DNA of 17,315 bases. It comes from CAAGNP01 sp045644725 (GTDB lineage Bacteria > Bacteroidota > Bacteroidia > Bacteroidales > UBA932). Under the pieces are notes generated by a model that worked only from the letters and a program-made list of their open reading frames with translations, was not told where the DNA came from and did not search any database. The stretch is taken from contig JAZRHK010000106.1 of the NCBI GenBank assembly GCA_045644725.1, positions 1 to 17,315 of the forward strand, read 5' to 3'. Positions 15,740 to 17,315 of the stretch are shown in pieces. A program made the translations under genes and the position numbers. Position 1 is the first letter of the stretch. Each line of letters opens with the position of its first letter.

Positions 15740-17212
15740 TTATATCTTGACAATTGACACAGGTTCTCCCACAAATTGAGGCATTGTAAGGCCAATATGG
15801 GCATTGATATATGTAGGATCACAAACCAAATATTTTCTCCCTTCAAATGTCAAATAATCACCATTTATATCCTCGTCAAAATTTACCGCTGTTGCCAAGT
15901 GCCCTTTGTAGTGAAGGAATACCACATCAAGCCCCATCAGCTCCCTTACCAATATTGAGTAGAGGATTGACCTGTCCTCACAATCAGAATATGGATAGTA
16001 GAATATCTCATCACCGAAAAGTGGTCGCTCATAACCGAACTGTTCTCCATCTGTCTTGTACTGAAATGCAGTCTGGACGAAATTGATAAGGATATTTGCA
16101 CTCTCCTCCTGACTTTTACCTTTTATCATCTCTTTCAGTTTAGGGTAAAGTTTGTTTTTGACAGTAGGACTCAATGAGGCTTTGGAGAAAACATCCCATG
16201 AACTGTTTCTGGGAAACTCATTATAGAAATCTATAAGGTTCAGATTTGATGTAAGTTCCACAGTTACATCAGGGTATCTTTTGGATGTAAATACACCATT
16301 GCCTGATAACTTCACATCAATATTGGGCTGAGACACTTCCAAAGACAGGAGATGCTCTTCGGGGAAGTTTGCATCAAAAATATATACTCCTCCGCCATCA
16401 GCCATGTCGGATTTGAGCGCAAAATATTTCAGACCATCAATTGGAACGTAAGAATAATTGTACATTATGTAGTCAGACGGGACAAACAGACACAGCATAC
16501 CTCCAGCTCTGCCCAACCTGAGTTTGTAACCGGTTTGAATCATTGTATAAGCCTGGAGCAGGATTGCTTCGTTGGTACCGTCTCCAAAAATGGACTCGGC
16601 AGCCTTCTGGGTAAATTTAAGATATGCCCAATCACACAGGTTATATTTATCCCTCATGGTCATGCATTCATTCAACCAAAGATTGGATGCACCTGAAGAA
16701 AGATGATTCCACACATTGGCCACTTCAGCCTCGTTTGCACTGGATAATTTGAAGAGCATCTCCTCATTGTACTGGATAGTACACACAGAGCCGTAATAAT
16801 CAAATATCTTCCTGCTTTTCGGCACCTCAGTGGAGATTTTGGGCAATGTAGCTTTAGGAACAGAAACCTTGGGCTCTTTCACTACCTTAGGAATTTCATT
16901 TATCACCAACTCTTTGGGCAACTTCTTTACTGGCGCCTCCTCCTTCGGATCAAAAACCGGAGGAATCACAGGATCAGGAGACTTGGGAGCTGCAATACCT
17001 TGTCTTATCTGAAATGCCTCCCAACGCTCTTTCATTCTGTTTGCATACTCAGTATTTGCAGCCTCCTTATATTTTTCAAAGGCATCTTTCTGAGTTTCAG
17101 CATACTTTGAAAATTGCTGATTCCTTTTGCGCTTGTACTCCTCAAACTCATTCTGGGCACAAAGCGAGGTCGCCAGCGACAGTGAGCAGAGGATTAAAAT
17201 TATTTTTTTCAT
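15740..17212 (-). CDS. Secreted coiled-coil protein with C-terminal transglutaminase-like (papain-fold) domain
   Basis: The 490-residue product has a signal peptide (cleavage likely in LCA-QNE, near 19-20), a highly charged coiled-coil region (about 21-68), a Pro/Lys/Val-rich linker (about 72-130) and a large uncharacterised domain (about 135-370). A transglutaminase-like fold follows (about 370-480). Its triad is visible: C411 in SDCEDRS, H438 in KGHLATAV and D465 in CDPTY. Helical segments before the Cys fit the family. Such domains in bacteria act as cysteine proteases, peptide cross-linkers or amidases on cell-wall-like substrates, and some are inactive; here the triad is complete. The ATG overlaps the stop of the preceding Sel1-repeat gene by 4 bp (ATGA), so the two are probably translated together. 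Whether the substrate is a neighbour protein or peptidoglycan is unknown. Confidence 0.85.
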   Translation of the reverse strand: MKKIILILCSLSLATSLCAQNEFEEYKRKRNQQFSKYAETQKDAFEKYKEAANTEYANRMKERWEAFQIRQGIAAPKSPDPVIPPVFDPKEEAPVKKLPKELVINEIPKVVKEPKVSVPKATLPKISTEVPKSRKIFDYYGSVCTIQYNEEMLFKLSSANEAEVANVWNHLSSGASNLWLNECMTMRDKYNLCDWAYLKFTQKAAESIFGDGTNEAILLQAYTMIQTGYKLRLGRAGGMLCLFVPSDYIMYNYSYVPIDGLKYFALKSDMADGGGVYIFDANFPEEHLLSLEVSQPNIDVKLSGNGVFTSKRYPDVTVELTSNLNLIDFYNEFPRNSSWDVFSKASLSPTVKNKLYPKLKEMIKGKSQEESANILINFVQTAFQYKTDGEQFGYERPLFGDEIFYYPYSDCEDRSILYSILVRELMGLDVVFLHYKGHLATAVNFDEDINGDYLTFEGRKYLVCDPTYINAHIGLTMPQFVGEPVSIVKI

Positions 17213-17315
17213 AGTGAATTAAGTTTTGATATTGCATTTTTTTCACCTTGCTCAGCAGCCTTGCGGAGCCATTTGATTCCCTCACCCCTATTCACTTGGG
17301 TTCCAATTCCTTCCA
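17209..17315 (-). CDS. C-terminal end of a Sel1-repeat (TPR-like) protein, cut by window edge
   Basis: The last 34 codons before a TGA at 17209-17211 encode a typical Sel1-like half-repeat: G-I-G-T-Q-V-N-R-G-E-G-I, then KWLRKAAEQGEKNAISKL. Sel1 repeats form alpha-alpha solenoids that bind partner proteins. The stop overlaps the ATG of the transglutaminase-like gene. Total length, any signal peptide and any further domains lie outside the window, so whether this protein is exported cannot be said. Confidence 0.8.
   Translation of the reverse strand, partial: EGIGTQVNRGEGIKWLRKAAEQGEKNAISKLNSL

Noticed and set aside
5881..17315. Type IX secretion or gliding gene cluster
   Set aside because: Only a distant fold likeness (SUMF1-type lipoprotein) is shared; none of the PorL, PorM, PorN, SprA/Sov or PorV types of protein is encoded, and no product has a type IX C-terminal signal that I can see.

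Overview
The window looks like chromosomal DNA of a Bacteroidota bacterium, most likely Bacteroidales. The signs are lipoproteins with Bacteroidales-type lipoboxes, tandem BACON domains, a fimbrillin (Mfa)-like domain, and several -7 boxes matching the Bacteroides TAnnTTTG pattern. There are no mobile elements, RNA genes or CRISPR arrays that I can see. No gene-free stretch exceeds 300 bases; the longest intergenic gap is about 80 bp. The genus cannot be fixed from the sequence.

Left part (1-5874): housekeeping and metabolic genes. A minus-strand pair, an RlmD/TrmA-type RNA uracil-5-methyltransferase followed by mnmE (cut by the left edge), handles rRNA/tRNA modification. Divergent from it on the plus strand are a secreted family 9 glycoside hydrolase with intact catalytic residues and, 19 bp later, rarA, an AAA+ ATPase of replication restart. 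The RNA-modification genes and rarA are visibly richer in G+C than the rest.

Right part (5881-17315): a minus-strand run of eight genes with gaps of 0-24 bp, except one 80 bp gap that holds a probable internal promoter. In transcription order they are: a Sel1-repeat protein (only its end is visible), a secreted coiled-coil/transglutaminase-like protein with a Cys-His-Asp triad, a small LPP20-like lipoprotein, a larger secreted protein with an LPP20-like N-terminus and an NTF2-like C-terminus, a five-PEGA protein ending in a probable outer-membrane beta-barrel, a lipoprotein of seven BACON-like domains with an Asp/Asn-rich repeat tail, a lipoprotein fusing an Mfa-like domain to a formylglycine-generating-enzyme (FGE/SUMF1) fold that lacks the catalytic cysteines, and a lipobox-bearing protein with about six membrane helices and a C-terminal SH3 domain.

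Every complete product of this run carries an export signal, and the domains span inner membrane, periplasm, outer membrane and probably the surface. I infer a multi-protein cell-envelope assembly, perhaps an adhesive or peptidoglycan-anchored surface complex. I do not recognise it as a named system, and it is the most interesting part of the window.
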